DNA from: JBMTVT01 sp049451635
Lineage (GTDB): Bacteria; Bacteroidota; Bacteroidia; Flavobacteriales; Flavobacteriaceae
Reading direction: 5' to 3'
Length of the DNA: 23,215 nt
Assembly (NCBI GenBank): GCA_049451635.1
Contig: JBMTVT010000040.1
Span: 1 to 23,215 of the forward strand
Below are positions 1 through 8,542 of the stretch, piece after piece. Position 1 is the stretch's first letter; every line of letters begins with the position of its first letter. The position numbers and the translations under genes were made by a program. The notes beneath the pieces were generated by a model that was not told where the DNA came from, made no database searches, and saw only the letters and a program-made list of their open reading frames with translations.

Positions 1-236
1 GAATACATAAGGTTGTTTTTTGTAATCTTTTTGATTCCTTCAGGTGTATTTAGCTGTTCATCGTTAATGCTTTATCGATAAAACAATTTCCTGATTATCC
101 GTAAGATGAACAACTTTTTTATTTTAAATCATAATGCACAACGGGTTCTTCAATTATATCTAAATGAGTTTGTTTACAAATTAAATAGAAGATATTTTGA
201 AGATAAACTCTTCGATAGGCTTGTAATTGCTAACAT
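1..236 (-). pseudogene. Frameshifted gene remnant, unidentified, runs off window edge
   Basis: Reading the minus strand from an ATG at 236-234 gives a chain of open segments in changing frames: one starting MLAITSLSKSLSSKYLLFN, then CKQTHLDIIEEPVVHYDLK (ends near 122), then VVHLTDNQEIVLSIK (114 to about 70), then NDEQLNTPEGIKKITKNNL to the window edge. Each switch can be repaired by restoring one or two bases to a short T or A run (near 172, 115-121 and 66-72). I see no family motif and do not recognise the product. A -7-like box lies just upstream, which supports a real former gene. It could be genuinely decayed, or a region of poor base calls. The continuation left of the window is not visible. 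Confidence 0.4.
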
Positions 237-279
237 TACAGGATTATGATAATAAACGGATAATCAGATATATCTTTAA

Positions 280-313
280 CAAATATAGATATTTATAGAT
301 GAAATCATTTCAA
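280..313 (-). promoter_or_regulatory. Flavobacterial-type promoter for the minus-strand remnant
   Basis: On the minus strand TATATTTG (287 to 280) matches the Bacteroidota -7 consensus TAnnTTTG. A TTG at 313-311 lies 23 bases upstream as a candidate -33 element. It sits between two divergent starts, so its -33 part falls inside the first codons of the PqqB-like gene. This is a consensus match only. Confidence 0.4.
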
Positions 314-1264
314 TTATGTAGCCTCTTAATCATTCTTTTGTTGTTCAATTGCATGAATAAAAAAAAGATGCTCCATTAAATTTAAAGGCAATTGCAAATT
401 CTAAACAATACATAACCGTTTTGGGAGTTGCTCAAGATGCTGGATTTCCTCAAATTAATTGTGAAAAGGCATGTTGTAAATCGTTCTACAATGGTGAAGA
501 AGAAAAAAAATTGTTTTCTTGTTTAGGTTTGATTGATTTGGATGATGAAAAAAAATGGATTTTTGATGCAACACCAGATATTACCGCACAACTTGAAAAT
601 TTAAAAACGAACCACTTAAATAATAATGTTATTGTTAACGGTGTTTTTTTAACGCATGCCCATATAGGGCATTACACAGGTTTGATGCAGTTTGAAAGAG
701 AAGCTATGAATGCTAGTGATATTCCCATTTTTGTAATGCCTAAAATGAAAAGTTTCATTGAAAAAAACCAGCCTTGGAACAGTTAGTGAACTTGAAAAAT
801 ATTGCCTTGCAACCTTTAAAAAAGGATTCGACAATTATTTTAAATTCAAAATTAAAAGTAACGCCTTTTTTAGTGCCCATAGAGATGAGTTTTCTGAAAC
901 GGTTAGTTATAAAATTGAAGGCAAAAATAAATCTGCATTATTTATTCTAGATATCAATAAATGGAATATTTGGAATAAACAGATTGTTGATGAGGTTAAA
1001 AAGGTTGATTACGCGTTTTCAGATGCTACTTTTTTTAAAGATGGCGAAGTACCCAGACCTATGACTATGAGCGATATACCTCATTCGTTTATTGTTGAGA
1101 CTGTAAAACTTTTTGAAAAAGAATCAATTGAAACAAAATCAAAAATTTATTTCATTCACCTTAACCATACCAATCCAGCACTTAAAGAGTCACATAAGCT
1201 AAAGGATAGTATCCAAAATTTAGGATTTAATTTTACTAAAGAAGTAAGCAATTTTTCTTTATGA
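299..1264 (+). pseudogene. PqqB-like MBL-fold metallo-hydrolase lipoprotein, broken by three frameshifts
   Basis: An ATG at 299 opens a lipoprotein signal peptide (hydrophobic run ending LLLFNC at about 352). The frame is lost in an A8 run at 359-366, resumes with ITVLGVAQDAGFPQINC (PqqB-like start; family members begin with a similar Gly/Ala-rich segment plus GGFPQ and NC), carries FLTHAHIGHYTGL (metallo-beta-lactamase THxHxxH-type metal motif), breaks again at TGGAAC (775-780) and once more in CCC (876-878), then continues with HRDEFSETVSYKIEG to the stop at 1264. Each break is repaired by adding one base to a homopolymer. PqqB-type hydrolases are now viewed as oxygenase-like proteins in PQQ synthesis, but no other pqq gene is nearby, so a stand-alone lipoprotein homologue is more likely. 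The tail overlaps convergent purU by 6 bp. Confidence 0.7.
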
Positions 1265-2113
1265 GAAAATAACGGTTTTATTATTAAAAACCATCACTTT
1301 ACGGTTGGCATGAAGTTTAACGGCATTAGCTAAAACTATCTTTTCTAGATCACGCCCTTTTGCTATTAAATCTTCAATAGCATGGGCATGCGTTACCCTG
1401 GTTACATCTTGCTCAATAATAGGGCCAGCGTCAAGTTCTTCGGTTACATAATGACTTGTAGCTCCTATAATTTTGACCCCACGTTTATAAGCAGAATGAT
1501 AAGGTTTTGCGCCAACAAAAGCTGGTAAAAATGAATGATGGATATTAATTATTTTGTTGTTATACTTATCAATTAATTTAGCTGAAACTATTTGCATATA
1601 TCTCGCCAAAACAATAAAATCAATTTGGTGTTTTTCTAAAAGTTCTAACTGTTTGTTTTCTGCTTCTTCTTTGGTTTCTTTGGAAACAGGTATATGGTAA
1701 AAAGGAATTTTAAAACTCTCAGCAATGGGTTTTAAATCCAAATGGTTACTAATAATAAAAGGAATTTCTAAATTTAATTCTCCTGAGTTGTAACGCCCTA
1801 ATAAATCGTATAAGCAATGGTCGTATTTTGATACAAAAAGCGCCATTTTTGGTTTGGCTTCAGAGGAGTAGATGCGCCATTTCATTTCAAATTTATCAGC
1901 TAATATATCCTTAAACGCAATTTTAAAATCTTCAGTCGAAAATGATGCCGTAAAAAATTCACTTTCCAAGCGCATAAAAAAGATATTCTGTTCTCTATCA
2001 ACATGTTGGTCTATGTATACAATATTCCCACCTTTTTCAGCAATAAAATTGGTCACAGATGCAATGATATTTGGTCGGTCTTTACAATGTATTAAAATGG
2101 TGATTTTATTCAT
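1259..2113 (-). CDS. purU: Formyltetrahydrofolate deformylase PurU
   Basis: PurU hydrolyses 10-formyltetrahydrofolate to formate and tetrahydrofolate, balancing the one-carbon pool in the cytoplasm. The 284-residue product has the family length and order: an N-terminal ACT domain (about 1-80, starting NKITILIHCKDRPNIIA) followed by a formyltransferase-fold hydrolase domain (about 88-284). The catalytic triad is visible as N190 and H192 in NIHHSFLPAF and D228 in LDAGPIIEQD, with the 36-residue His-Asp spacing found in GAR transformylases. The second His in NIHH, where transformylases have NIHP, fits PurU. The ATG start at 2113 gives a full ACT domain. The gene is monocistronic, divergent from icmF, and overlaps the tail of the PqqB-like gene. 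Confidence 0.95.
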   Translation of the reverse strand: MNKITILIHCKDRPNIIASVTNFIAEKGGNIVYIDQHVDREQNIFFMRLESEFFTASFSTEDFKIAFKDILADKFEMKWRIYSSEAKPKMALFVSKYDHCLYDLLGRYNSGELNLEIPFIISNHLDLKPIAESFKIPFYHIPVSKETKEEAENKQLELLEKHQIDFIVLARYMQIVSAKLIDKYNNKIINIHHSFLPAFVGAKPYHSAYKRGVKIIGATSHYVTEELDAGPIIEQDVTRVTHAHAIEDLIAKGRDLEKIVLANAVKLHANRKVMVFNNKTVIFS

Positions 2114-2259
2114 TTTATTAATAATCTTGATGGGTTAAAATTAGGTTAAAAATAATACAGGTTAGAATTTGTATAAAAATTTTAGATAATTTTTCGTAAA
2201 CACTTTATTTTTTTGAATATTTCGTAAATTGCAGCTTTAAAATTCAATATTCTTTAAGA

Positions 2260-5200
2260 ATGAACCAATCTTCACCCTACAAGCCTAAACATAAAGTTCG
2301 TATTGTTACTGCGGCATCACTTTTTGATGGCCATGATGCGTCTATTAATATCATGCGTAGAATCATTCAAGCTACTGGGGTTGAGGTAATTCATTTGGGG
2401 CACGATAGAAGTGTTGAAGAAGTTGTTAATACAGCTATTCAAGAAGACGTGAATGCTATTTGTTTAACATCGTACCAAGGCGGGCATAACGAATATTTTA
2501 AATATATGTTTGACCTTTTGAAAGAAAAAGGTGTGGGACATATTAAGATTTTCGGTGGAGGGGGTGGTGTTATTTTACCATTAGAAATTAAGGAACTGAT
2601 GGCTTATGGTATAGACAGAATTTATTCACCTGATGATGGCCGTGAAATGGGACTTCAAGGGATGATTAACGATTTGGTTGAAAAATCAGATTATGCTATT
2701 GGTGATAAGTTAGCTGTTGAAGTAAAGAACCTTCCAAACAAAAACCCGAAAGATATTGCTAGGGTGATATCGTCTGCTGAAAATTTTCCAGAAGTTGCCA
2801 AAAGCACTTTAGCTACAATCCATGAAAAAAATAAAAATTCCAAAACACCTGTTCTTGGAATTACTGGTACTGGTGGTGCAGGAAAATCGAGCTTGGTTGA
2901 TGAATTGGTGCGTCGATTTTTGATAGATTTCCCAGAAAAGACAGTTAGTATTATTTCGGTTGATCCTTCAAAACGAAAAACCGGTGGGGCCCTTTTAGGT
3001 GATAGAATTCGTATGAACGCCATTAATAACACTCGTGTTTACATGCGTAGTCTGGCAACACGACAATCTAATTTAGCGCTTTCAAAATATGTAAATGAAG
3101 CGGTAGAAGTTTTAAAAGCTGCCGAGTACGATTTAATTATTTTGGAAACGTCTGGTATTGGGCAATCGGATACCGAGATTATTGAGCATAGCGATGTATC
3201 ACTTTATGTAATGACACCAGAATTTGGTGCTGCTACACAATTGGAAAAGATTGATATGCTTGATTTTGCTGATTTGATAGCCATTAATAAATTCGACAAA
3301 CGAGGCTCGTTAGATGCATTGCGTGATGTAAAAAAGCAGTACATGCGTAATCATAATTTATGGGATGTTGACCAAGATAAATTGCCAGTTTTTGGGACTA
3401 TCGCTTCTCAATTTAATGATCCCGGTATGAATAAGCTTTATAAAGCAGTAATGGATAGATTAGTTGAGAAAACACAAACCGACTTAAAATCCACATTTCA
3501 CATATCTGATGAAATGAGTGAAAAGATTTTTGTCATTCCTCCAAGTAGAACCCGTTATCTATCTGAAATTGCCGAAAACAATAGAGCTTATGATAAAACT
3601 GCCAATGAACAAGTTGAAGTAGCCCAAAAACTTTACGGAATTTATAAAACCTTTGAATCGGTTTTAAATGTTACGTTGAGTAAAACGAAGCAATCTTTTA
3701 TTGACAAAAATGGTATAAATCAAGATAAGATTATCCAACAAGCACAAAATGAGAATGACAGAAGTTTTTTGAAGTTATTATTTAAAGAATTCGACCGTTT
3801 AAAACTAAACTTAGATCCTCATAATTGGGAAACAATAGTAGAATGGTATGAAAAAGTAAACAAGTATAAAGACCCAATTTACAGCTTTAAAGTTCGTGGA
3901 AAGGAAATTAAAATAGAAACACACATCAAGTCGTTATCGCACACCCAAATACCAAAAGTAGCGTTGCCAAAATACCAAGCTTGGGGTGATATTTTAAAAT
4001 GGTGCTTACAAGAGAATGTTCCAGGTGAGTTTCCTTTTACCTCTGGGCTTTATCCTTTTAAAAGAACAGGTGAGGATCCAGCACGCATGTTCGCAGGTGA
4101 AGGAGGTCCAGAACGCACCAACCGTCGTTTTCATTATGTGAGTATGGGATTGCCTGCAATACGCTTATCAACCGCTTTTGATAGTGTGACACTCTATGGA
4201 AATGATCCAGACTACAGACCTGATATTTATGGAAAGATAGGTAATGCGGGAGTCTCAATTTGTTGTTTGGATGATGCTAAAAAATTGTACTCTGGTTTTA
4301 ATTTAACCAATGAAATGACTTCGGTTAGCATGACTATTAATGGGCCTGCACCTATGCTTTTAGGTTTTTTTATGAATGCGGCTATCGATCAGCAATGTGA
4401 AATTTATATCAAAGAGAATAATCTTGAAAAGGAGATTGAAACTAAAATAGCTAAAATTTATAAAGGAAAAGAACGCCCAAAATATCATGGAAAGCTTCCA
4501 GGAGGTAATGACGGCTTAGGGCTAATGCTTTTGGGGGTTACCGGCGATCAAGTATTGCCAAAAGTTATTTATGAAGATATTAAAGCTAAAACCATTTCTC
4601 AAGTTAGAGGAACTGTTCAAGCCGATATTTTAAAGGAGGATCAAGCGCAAAACACCTGTATTTTTTCAACAGAGTTTGCATTACGTTTAATGGGTGATGT
4701 TCAGGAATATTTTATTGAAAATAACGTTCGTAACTTCTATTCAGTATCTATTTCTGGGTACCATATTGCCGAAGCAGGGGCAAACCCCATTTCACAATTG
4801 GCTTTTACTTTATCTAATGGCTTTACTTATGTAGAATATTACCTTTCAAGAGGGATGGATATCAATAAATTTGGTCCTAACTTATCGTTTTTTTTCTCCA
4901 ATGGAATCGACCCGGAATATGCTGTTATTGGCAGAGTGGCACGTAAAATATGGGCAAAGGCGATGAAACATAAATATGGTGCCAATGCAAGAGCCCAAAT
5001 GTTAAAATACCATATCCAAACCTCTGGTCGCAGTTTACATGCACAGGAAATTGACTTTAATGATATACGTACAACGCTTCAAGCCTTATATGCTATATAT
5101 GATAATTGCAATTCGTTACATACCAATGCGTACGATGAAGCTATAACAACCCCAACCGAAGAATCGGTTCGTCGTGCGATGGCTATTCAGCTTATTATAA

Positions 5201-5700
5201 ATAAAGAATTAGGTTTAGCTAAAAATGAAAACCCGCTACAGGGTTCTTTTATTATTGAAGAATTGACTGATTTGGTAGAAGAAGCCGTTTTGCTTGAATT
5301 TGATAGAATTACCGAACGCGGTGGTGTTTTAGGTGCTATGGAAACTATGTACCAACGTAGTAAAATTCAAGAAGAGAGCTTGTACTACGAAACTTTAAAG
5401 CATAATGGCGAGTTTCCAATTATTGGTGTGAATACGTTTTTAAGTAGTAAAGGTTCTCCAACAATTTTACCCGCTGAAGTAATTAGAGCAACCGAAGAAG
5501 AAAAGCAAATTCAAATAAAAACCTTGCAAAACCTTCGCAAGGCAAATGATACGGAAGCGATATTGAAACAGCTACAGCAAAAAGCTATCAAAAATGAAAA
5601 TATTTTTGAAGCTTTAATGGAAGTCTGTAAATACTGTTCATTGGGTCAAATCACCAATGCTTTATTTGAAGTAGGCGGTCAGTATCGTAGGAATATGTAA
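2260..5700 (+). CDS. icmF: Fused B12-dependent acyl-CoA mutase with built-in G-protein chaperone (IcmF type)
   Basis: This 1146-residue protein has the IcmF order. The B12-binding domain is at about 10-150, with SLFDGHDAS placing the cobalt-ligand His at 25, TSYQGGH at 70-76 and a Gly-rich loop at 99-103. A MeaB-like GTPase at about 195-400 has the P-loop GTGGAGKS at 203-210 and NKFD at 343-346. A linker follows, then the mutase barrel from about 560 on. IcmF interconverts isobutyryl-CoA and n-butyryl-CoA using adenosylcobalamin, and the GTPase loads and repairs the cofactor. Two residues distinguish isobutyryl- from methylmalonyl-CoA mutases: Phe (here F600 in GLYPFKR) and Gln (here Q797 in DQAQNTC), where methylmalonyl-CoA mutase has Tyr and Arg. 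Both are the isobutyryl type. The catalytic-loop SGYH is at 832-835. A methylmalonyl-CoA mutase annotation would therefore be misleading. Activity on isovaleryl/pivalyl-CoA is also known in the family. No cobalamin riboswitch is visible upstream. Confidence 0.93.
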   Translation: MNQSSPYKPKHKVRIVTAASLFDGHDASINIMRRIIQATGVEVIHLGHDRSVEEVVNTAIQEDVNAICLTSYQGGHNEYFKYMFDLLKEKGVGHIKIFGGGGGVILPLEIKELMAYGIDRIYSPDDGREMGLQGMINDLVEKSDYAIGDKLAVEVKNLPNKNPKDIARVISSAENFPEVAKSTLATIHEKNKNSKTPVLGITGTGGAGKSSLVDELVRRFLIDFPEKTVSIISVDPSKRKTGGALLGDRIRMNAINNTRVYMRSLATRQSNLALSKYVNEAVEVLKAAEYDLIILETSGIGQSDTEIIEHSDVSLYVMTPEFGAATQLEKIDMLDFADLIAINKFDKRGSLDALRDVKKQYMRNHNLWDVDQDKLPVFGTIASQFNDPGMNKLYKAVMDRLVEKTQTDLKSTFHISDEMSEKIFVIPPSRTRYLSEIAENNRAYDKTANEQVEVAQKLYGIYKTFESVLNVTLSKTKQSFIDKNGINQDKIIQQAQNENDRSFLKLLFKEFDRLKLNLDPHNWETIVEWYEKVNKYKDPIYSFKVRGKEIKIETHIKSLSHTQIPKVALPKYQAWGDILKWCLQENVPGEFPFTSGLYPFKRTGEDPARMFAGEGGPERTNRRFHYVSMGLPAIRLSTAFDSVTLYGNDPDYRPDIYGKIGNAGVSICCLDDAKKLYSGFNLTNEMTSVSMTINGPAPMLLGFFMNAAIDQQCEIYIKENNLEKEIETKIAKIYKGKERPKYHGKLPGGNDGLGLMLLGVTGDQVLPKVIYEDIKAKTISQVRGTVQADILKEDQAQNTCIFSTEFALRLMGDVQEYFIENNVRNFYSVSISGYHIAEAGANPISQLAFTLSNGFTYVEYYLSRGMDINKFGPNLSFFFSNGIDPEYAVIGRVARKIWAKAMKHKYGANARAQMLKYHIQTSGRSLHAQEIDFNDIRTTLQALYAIYDNCNSLHTNAYDEAITTPTEESVRRAMAIQLIINKELGLAKNENPLQGSFIIEELTDLVEEAVLLEFDRITERGGVLGAMETMYQRSKIQEESLYYETLKHNGEFPIIGVNTFLSSKGSPTILPAEVIRATEEEKQIQIKTLQNLRKANDTEAILKQLQQKAIKNENIFEALMEVCKYCSLGQITNALFEVGGQYRRNM

Positions 5701-5761
5701 TTTTATACGCAACCATTATCTTTATTTTGTATCAAAAACATAAACTTTAATTCTTTTAGAT

Positions 5762-6241
5762 ATGAAAAAATATTTATTAATGCTACTTTTTTCATTTGTG
5801 TTTGCATGCTCAACTAATGATGAAGAAGATGTCTATACATATGAATTTTATGAAAATAGTCAATTATCAATTACACAAATTGATGGATCTTATATGAAAT
5901 TCGGAACCATTTCTACTGGTGAAAATTTGGTTTTTAAATATTCGTTTATAAGAGACGATGATGAACAAATTGCTGATGATGAGTATGCTGAATTTATTCA
6001 TTTTGAAGTAGATTCTAATTTGGATAATTTTTTAATTAAAGATGATGAATTAGAAACTGCAAAAACTATTTTTACAAAATATTGTTTTTGTTTTTTTTCT
6101 GATGATGATGAAAAAAATGTTATTCCAGCCGGTTCTATATCGGGAGAAAAAATAGCAACTAATAAATGGAAAATAACTTTTGATGTTACTTTTTATGGTG
6201 ATGAAAACAGAAAGTTTGAGGCGATATTTACTTTAAAATAA
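5762..6241 (+). CDS. Acidic lipoprotein, function unknown
   Basis: The 159-residue product begins MKKYLLMLLFSFVFAC, a typical lipoprotein signal with the lipidated Cys at 16, so it should be anchored in the envelope. The mature part is strongly acidic (many DDE/DDD runs), starting with an acidic tether STNDEED, and looks beta-rich with a central motif KYCFCFF. I recognise no family. It starts 61 bp after icmF on the same strand, but the intergenic stretch has a weak TATTTTG box, so separate transcription is plausible. Its stop lies 5 bp from the stop of the convergent gene on the minus strand. Confidence 0.7.
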   Translation: MKKYLLMLLFSFVFACSTNDEEDVYTYEFYENSQLSITQIDGSYMKFGTISTGENLVFKYSFIRDDDEQIADDEYAEFIHFEVDSNLDNFLIKDDELETAKTIFTKYCFCFFSDDDEKNVIPAGSISGEKIATNKWKITFDVTFYGDENRKFEAIFTLK

Positions 6242-6246
6242 ATTTA

Positions 6247-6642
6247 TTATAAAGTCAACATCCAAGAGCTTTGAAGCTTCTTAAACTTCTTCAATTCACT
6301 TCTAAGAATAGGTAAAAAATCCTTACCATTGCTGTTTAAACGCTCTAATCTATAAGAGTTTTTGTAAAGCATATTGGTAAGTCTTTTAAGCGAAGCAATG
6401 TGCTTATGCTTCTTTTCTGAAAAACGCTCCAATTCAGCATTGGCGATTTCTGGAGCCAAAGAAACGGATTGTTGCACAATATCTCCCGAGAAATAAATAT
6501 TATGGTCTTCTGTGCCATCAGGTTTTAAGCTAGATAAATCATCGGTTAAATACATAGAAATACTTTGAGATAAGGCAAAAATCTCTAAAGCTTTTTGGTA
6601 AATCGGTAATTCCGATAGGTTTAATGGGGTATTGTAGGTCAT
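6247..6642 (-). CDS. Small helical protein, possible four-helix bundle
   Basis: This 131-residue soluble protein is predicted to be nearly all helical. The pattern 'LPIYQKALEI', then a polar linker, then 'GDIVQQSVSLAPEIANAELE' and 'KHKHIASLKRLTNMLYK' recalls the S23/four-helix-bundle proteins, which have a VYQKA-like first helix and a second helix ending in IAE. The match is partial, so this is only a suggestion. It has no signal peptide or membrane segment and no known catalytic motif. The ATG at 6642 is preceded by an AT-rich region shared with the divergent Lrp-type regulator gene, so that regulator might act here, but this is inferred from position only. Confidence 0.65.
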   Translation of the reverse strand: MTYNTPLNLSELPIYQKALEIFALSQSISMYLTDDLSSLKPDGTEDHNIYFSGDIVQQSVSLAPEIANAELERFSEKKHKHIASLKRLTNMLYKNSYRLERLNSNGKDFLPILRSELKKFKKLQSSWMLTL

Positions 6643-6691
6643 AATTATTTTTTCTCAGCAATTTTATCAAAATTACTCACAAGAAATCATA

Positions 6692-6727
6692 TTTGCCTTT
6701 AGATTTTAAAGTAAAATCGTATATTTG
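6692..6727 (+). promoter_or_regulatory. Bacteroidota promoter of the Lrp-family gene
   Basis: TTTG at 6692-6695 and TATATTTG at 6720-6727 match the -33 and -7 elements. The spacer is 24 bases, one more than the usual 17-23. Transcription would start near 6734, about 30 bases before the ATG at 6766. Confidence 0.45.
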
Positions 6728-6765
6728 ATTTAGATTTTAATTTATTACAATAAAATTTCTTTTAA

Positions 6766-7209
6766 ATGATCATAGATGTTCTTAATGCTAAGATTTTGAA
6801 GTGTTTACAGGAAAATGCAAGACTTTCTAACGCTGAAATTGGTAGGCAAGTAGGGATAAGTTCACCAGCAGTTTCTGAACGCATAAAAAAGATGGAAGAT
6901 ATGGGTATTATTGAAGGTTATAAAGCATTGGTATCTCCTTTTGAAATCGGCTATCAACTAAAAGCCATTATTACGCTTAGGGCTTTTATGGGAAAGCTTA
7001 AACCCTTTTTGGAAAAAGTTAAAACCTATGATGAGGTAATTAATTGTTATAGAATTACTGGAGATGAAAATATTGTAATGGAAGTGGTTTTAAAAAATAA
7101 TAAGCATCTAGAATCTTTTATTGACCAGTTAATTACTTATGGCGAATCTAAGACACAAATAGTGTTATCCAGAGTAGTTAAGCAAAAGGAAGTGATTCCG
7201 GCTAAATAG
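6766..7209 (+). CDS. Lrp/AsnC-family transcriptional regulator
   Basis: The product is 147 residues, the usual length. An N-terminal winged helix-turn-helix (about 4-52: ILKCLQENARLSNAEIGRQV, then SSPAVSERIKKMEDMGII) is followed by a RAM/AsnC ligand-binding domain (about 65-140) with YRITGDENIVMEVV, the Gly-Asp motif around the effector site. Members form octamers and sense amino acids such as leucine, asparagine or lysine; the ligand cannot be read from the sequence. It is transcribed alone from its own promoter, divergent from the small helical-protein gene, and overlaps the 3' end of the convergent YpdA-like remnant by 8 bp. Likely targets are its own promoter and the adjacent divergent gene. 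Confidence 0.9.
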   Translation: MIIDVLNAKILKCLQENARLSNAEIGRQVGISSPAVSERIKKMEDMGIIEGYKALVSPFEIGYQLKAIITLRAFMGKLKPFLEKVKTYDEVINCYRITGDENIVMEVVLKNNKHLESFIDQLITYGESKTQIVLSRVVKQKEVIPAK

Positions 7210-7864
7210 TTTTTTTAATTCCTTCAATATGCTTCGCAATCAATTGGGCATGAATTCTGGAGTTTTCTATAAACCATTTGTGGGTTTCTTTTCCTCCACA
7301 AATAACGCATGCTAAATACAATCCTTTAATGTTGGATTCCATGGTTTCGGGATTATACTTTGTAATCATTTTATCATCATTAGACAAAATAATTCCATTC
7401 GATTTCAATAAATCAAAATCTGGCAAATATCCAGTAAGTGCCACGACATAATCGTTGGGAATAGAAATAGTGCCATCAGGTGTTTTTATGTTTACGGAAG
7501 CTGTTGTTATTTCAGTGATTTCAGAATTAAAATAAGCTTTAATACTCCCTTCTTCAATGCGATTCATAATATCTGGTCGTACCCAATATTTAACACGTTC
7601 GCCTATATTTTCACCTCTAACAACCATAGTAACATGGCCGCCTTTTCGCCAAATTTCCAAAGCAGCATCAACAGCAGAATTACTGGCGCCAACTACCATC
7701 ACATTTTGCAATGTATAATTATGAGCTTCTTTGTAGTAATGTGTTACTTTTGGTAAGTTTTCACCTAGAACATACAATAATTTGGGGATATCATAAAACC
7801 CTGTTGAAATGATAATATAATTAGATTCATATTCATTTTTAATATTGTCTAAAACCTTTGATTT
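7202..7864 (-). pseudogene. YpdA-like (bacillithiol-disulfide reductase family) flavoprotein, N-terminus missing
   Basis: The open frame from about 7864 encodes roughly 220 residues of a protein that is about 325 long in the family. It begins in the middle of the FAD domain (NYIIISTGFYDIPKL, the ATG-like motif), continues LGENLPKVTHYYKEAH, then the NADPH-binding fold VMVVGASNSAVDAALE, VKYWVRPDI, SIKAYFNSEI, and ends with GLYLACVICGGKETHKWFIE. The first roughly 110 residues, including the FAD dinucleotide fold GxGxxG, are absent. Upstream the sequence turns into the first half of an MFS transporter gene within about 15 bases. The only starts in frame are weak (TTG at 7777), so a functional product is unlikely. 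YpdA enzymes reduce bacillithiol disulfide. The upstream junction suggests a deletion or a misassembly. Confidence 0.75.
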
Positions 7865-8446
7865 TTAGTATGCAAAACATTAACCATAACTATGGTTGCC
7901 AAAATGCAGGTAATGCCATCAACCCAAAACAGATCGCCATAGCCCAAACCAGTTATGATAAGGCCACCAATTGCAGGACCTGCAGAAAACCCTAAATTTA
8001 TAGCAAGACTTATTAAAGTAAATGAGCGTATTTTGTTTTCAGGTTTACTATAAGCATTTAAGGCCACAAACATAGCTGGTCTAAAGGTGTCGGCAACCAT
8101 CATAACTAAAATATTCCAAAACAGATAAAAGCAAATGTATGTAGAAATTGAAGTGCTATAAACAACATGCCGGTAGCAAGTAAACTTCTAACCATAACCC
8201 TATAATATCCTAAACTATCAGTTAGTTTTCCACCTAGCCATGAACCAGCACCGAACCTAAGCCAAAAGCACTCATAACCCATGCAATATCACCTACTTCA
8301 AAGTTTAAATCTTCTTTGAGATATAATGACAAAAATGGGATAACCATTGTTCCGGCTCTGTTTATCAATGTTATTAGAGCCAGCCACCATATTTCTTGTG
8401 ATAAGCCTTTAAAGGTATTTATATAGTTTTTAAAATGTGTTTTCAT
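7849..8446 (-). pseudogene. MFS transporter, N-terminal half only, two frameshifts
   Basis: The ATG at 8446 starts MKTHFKNYINTFKGLSQEIW, then a membrane helix and MSAFGLGS. The frame breaks in a G run near 8246-8250, continues GAGSWLGGKLTDSLGYYRVM (the MFS motif A loop, GxLaDrxGrr-like), breaks again in a T run near 8117-8121, and resumes FWNILVMMVADTFRPAM, then INLGFSAGPAIGG, ending at HTKNQRF and a stop at 7849. This covers about six helices of a DHA1-type (MdtH/YttB-like) drug or metabolite exporter. The second six helices are missing, and the sequence passes directly into a YpdA-like gene. Both frame breaks are single-base losses in homopolymers. A leader ORF and terminator sit just upstream. 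Confidence 0.75.
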
Positions 8447-8481
8447 TAGTTTGTTTTTATCATTGATGCTTGGGAATAGCT

Positions 8482-8516
8482 AAAAACAAAAAGTCCGACT
8501 GTGAAGTCGGACTTTT
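8482..8516 (-). terminator. Intrinsic terminator between leader ORF and MFS gene
   Basis: On the minus strand the arm AAGTCCGACT (8514 to 8505), loop TCAC, and arm AGTCGGACTT (8500 to 8491) form a perfect 10-bp stem, extended by A:T pairs and followed by TTTTTGTTTTT. It lies 36 bases upstream of the MFS start codon, a place where a terminator makes sense only as a regulated one, or as the end of a short transcript. The stem would also fold for plus-strand RNA, but the plus-strand tail is shorter. Confidence 0.85.
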
Positions 8517-8542
8517 ACATATTACAATATTTTATAATCATA

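Noticed and set aside
299..1264. A PQQ biosynthesis locus
   Set aside because: Only a PqqB-like lipoprotein is present; no pqqA, C, D or E is nearby, and a lipid anchor is unusual for PqqB.
2114..2259. Possible cobalamin riboswitch before icmF
   Set aside because: The gap is 146 bases, lacks the B12-box and is too short and AT-rich to hold the full aptamer.
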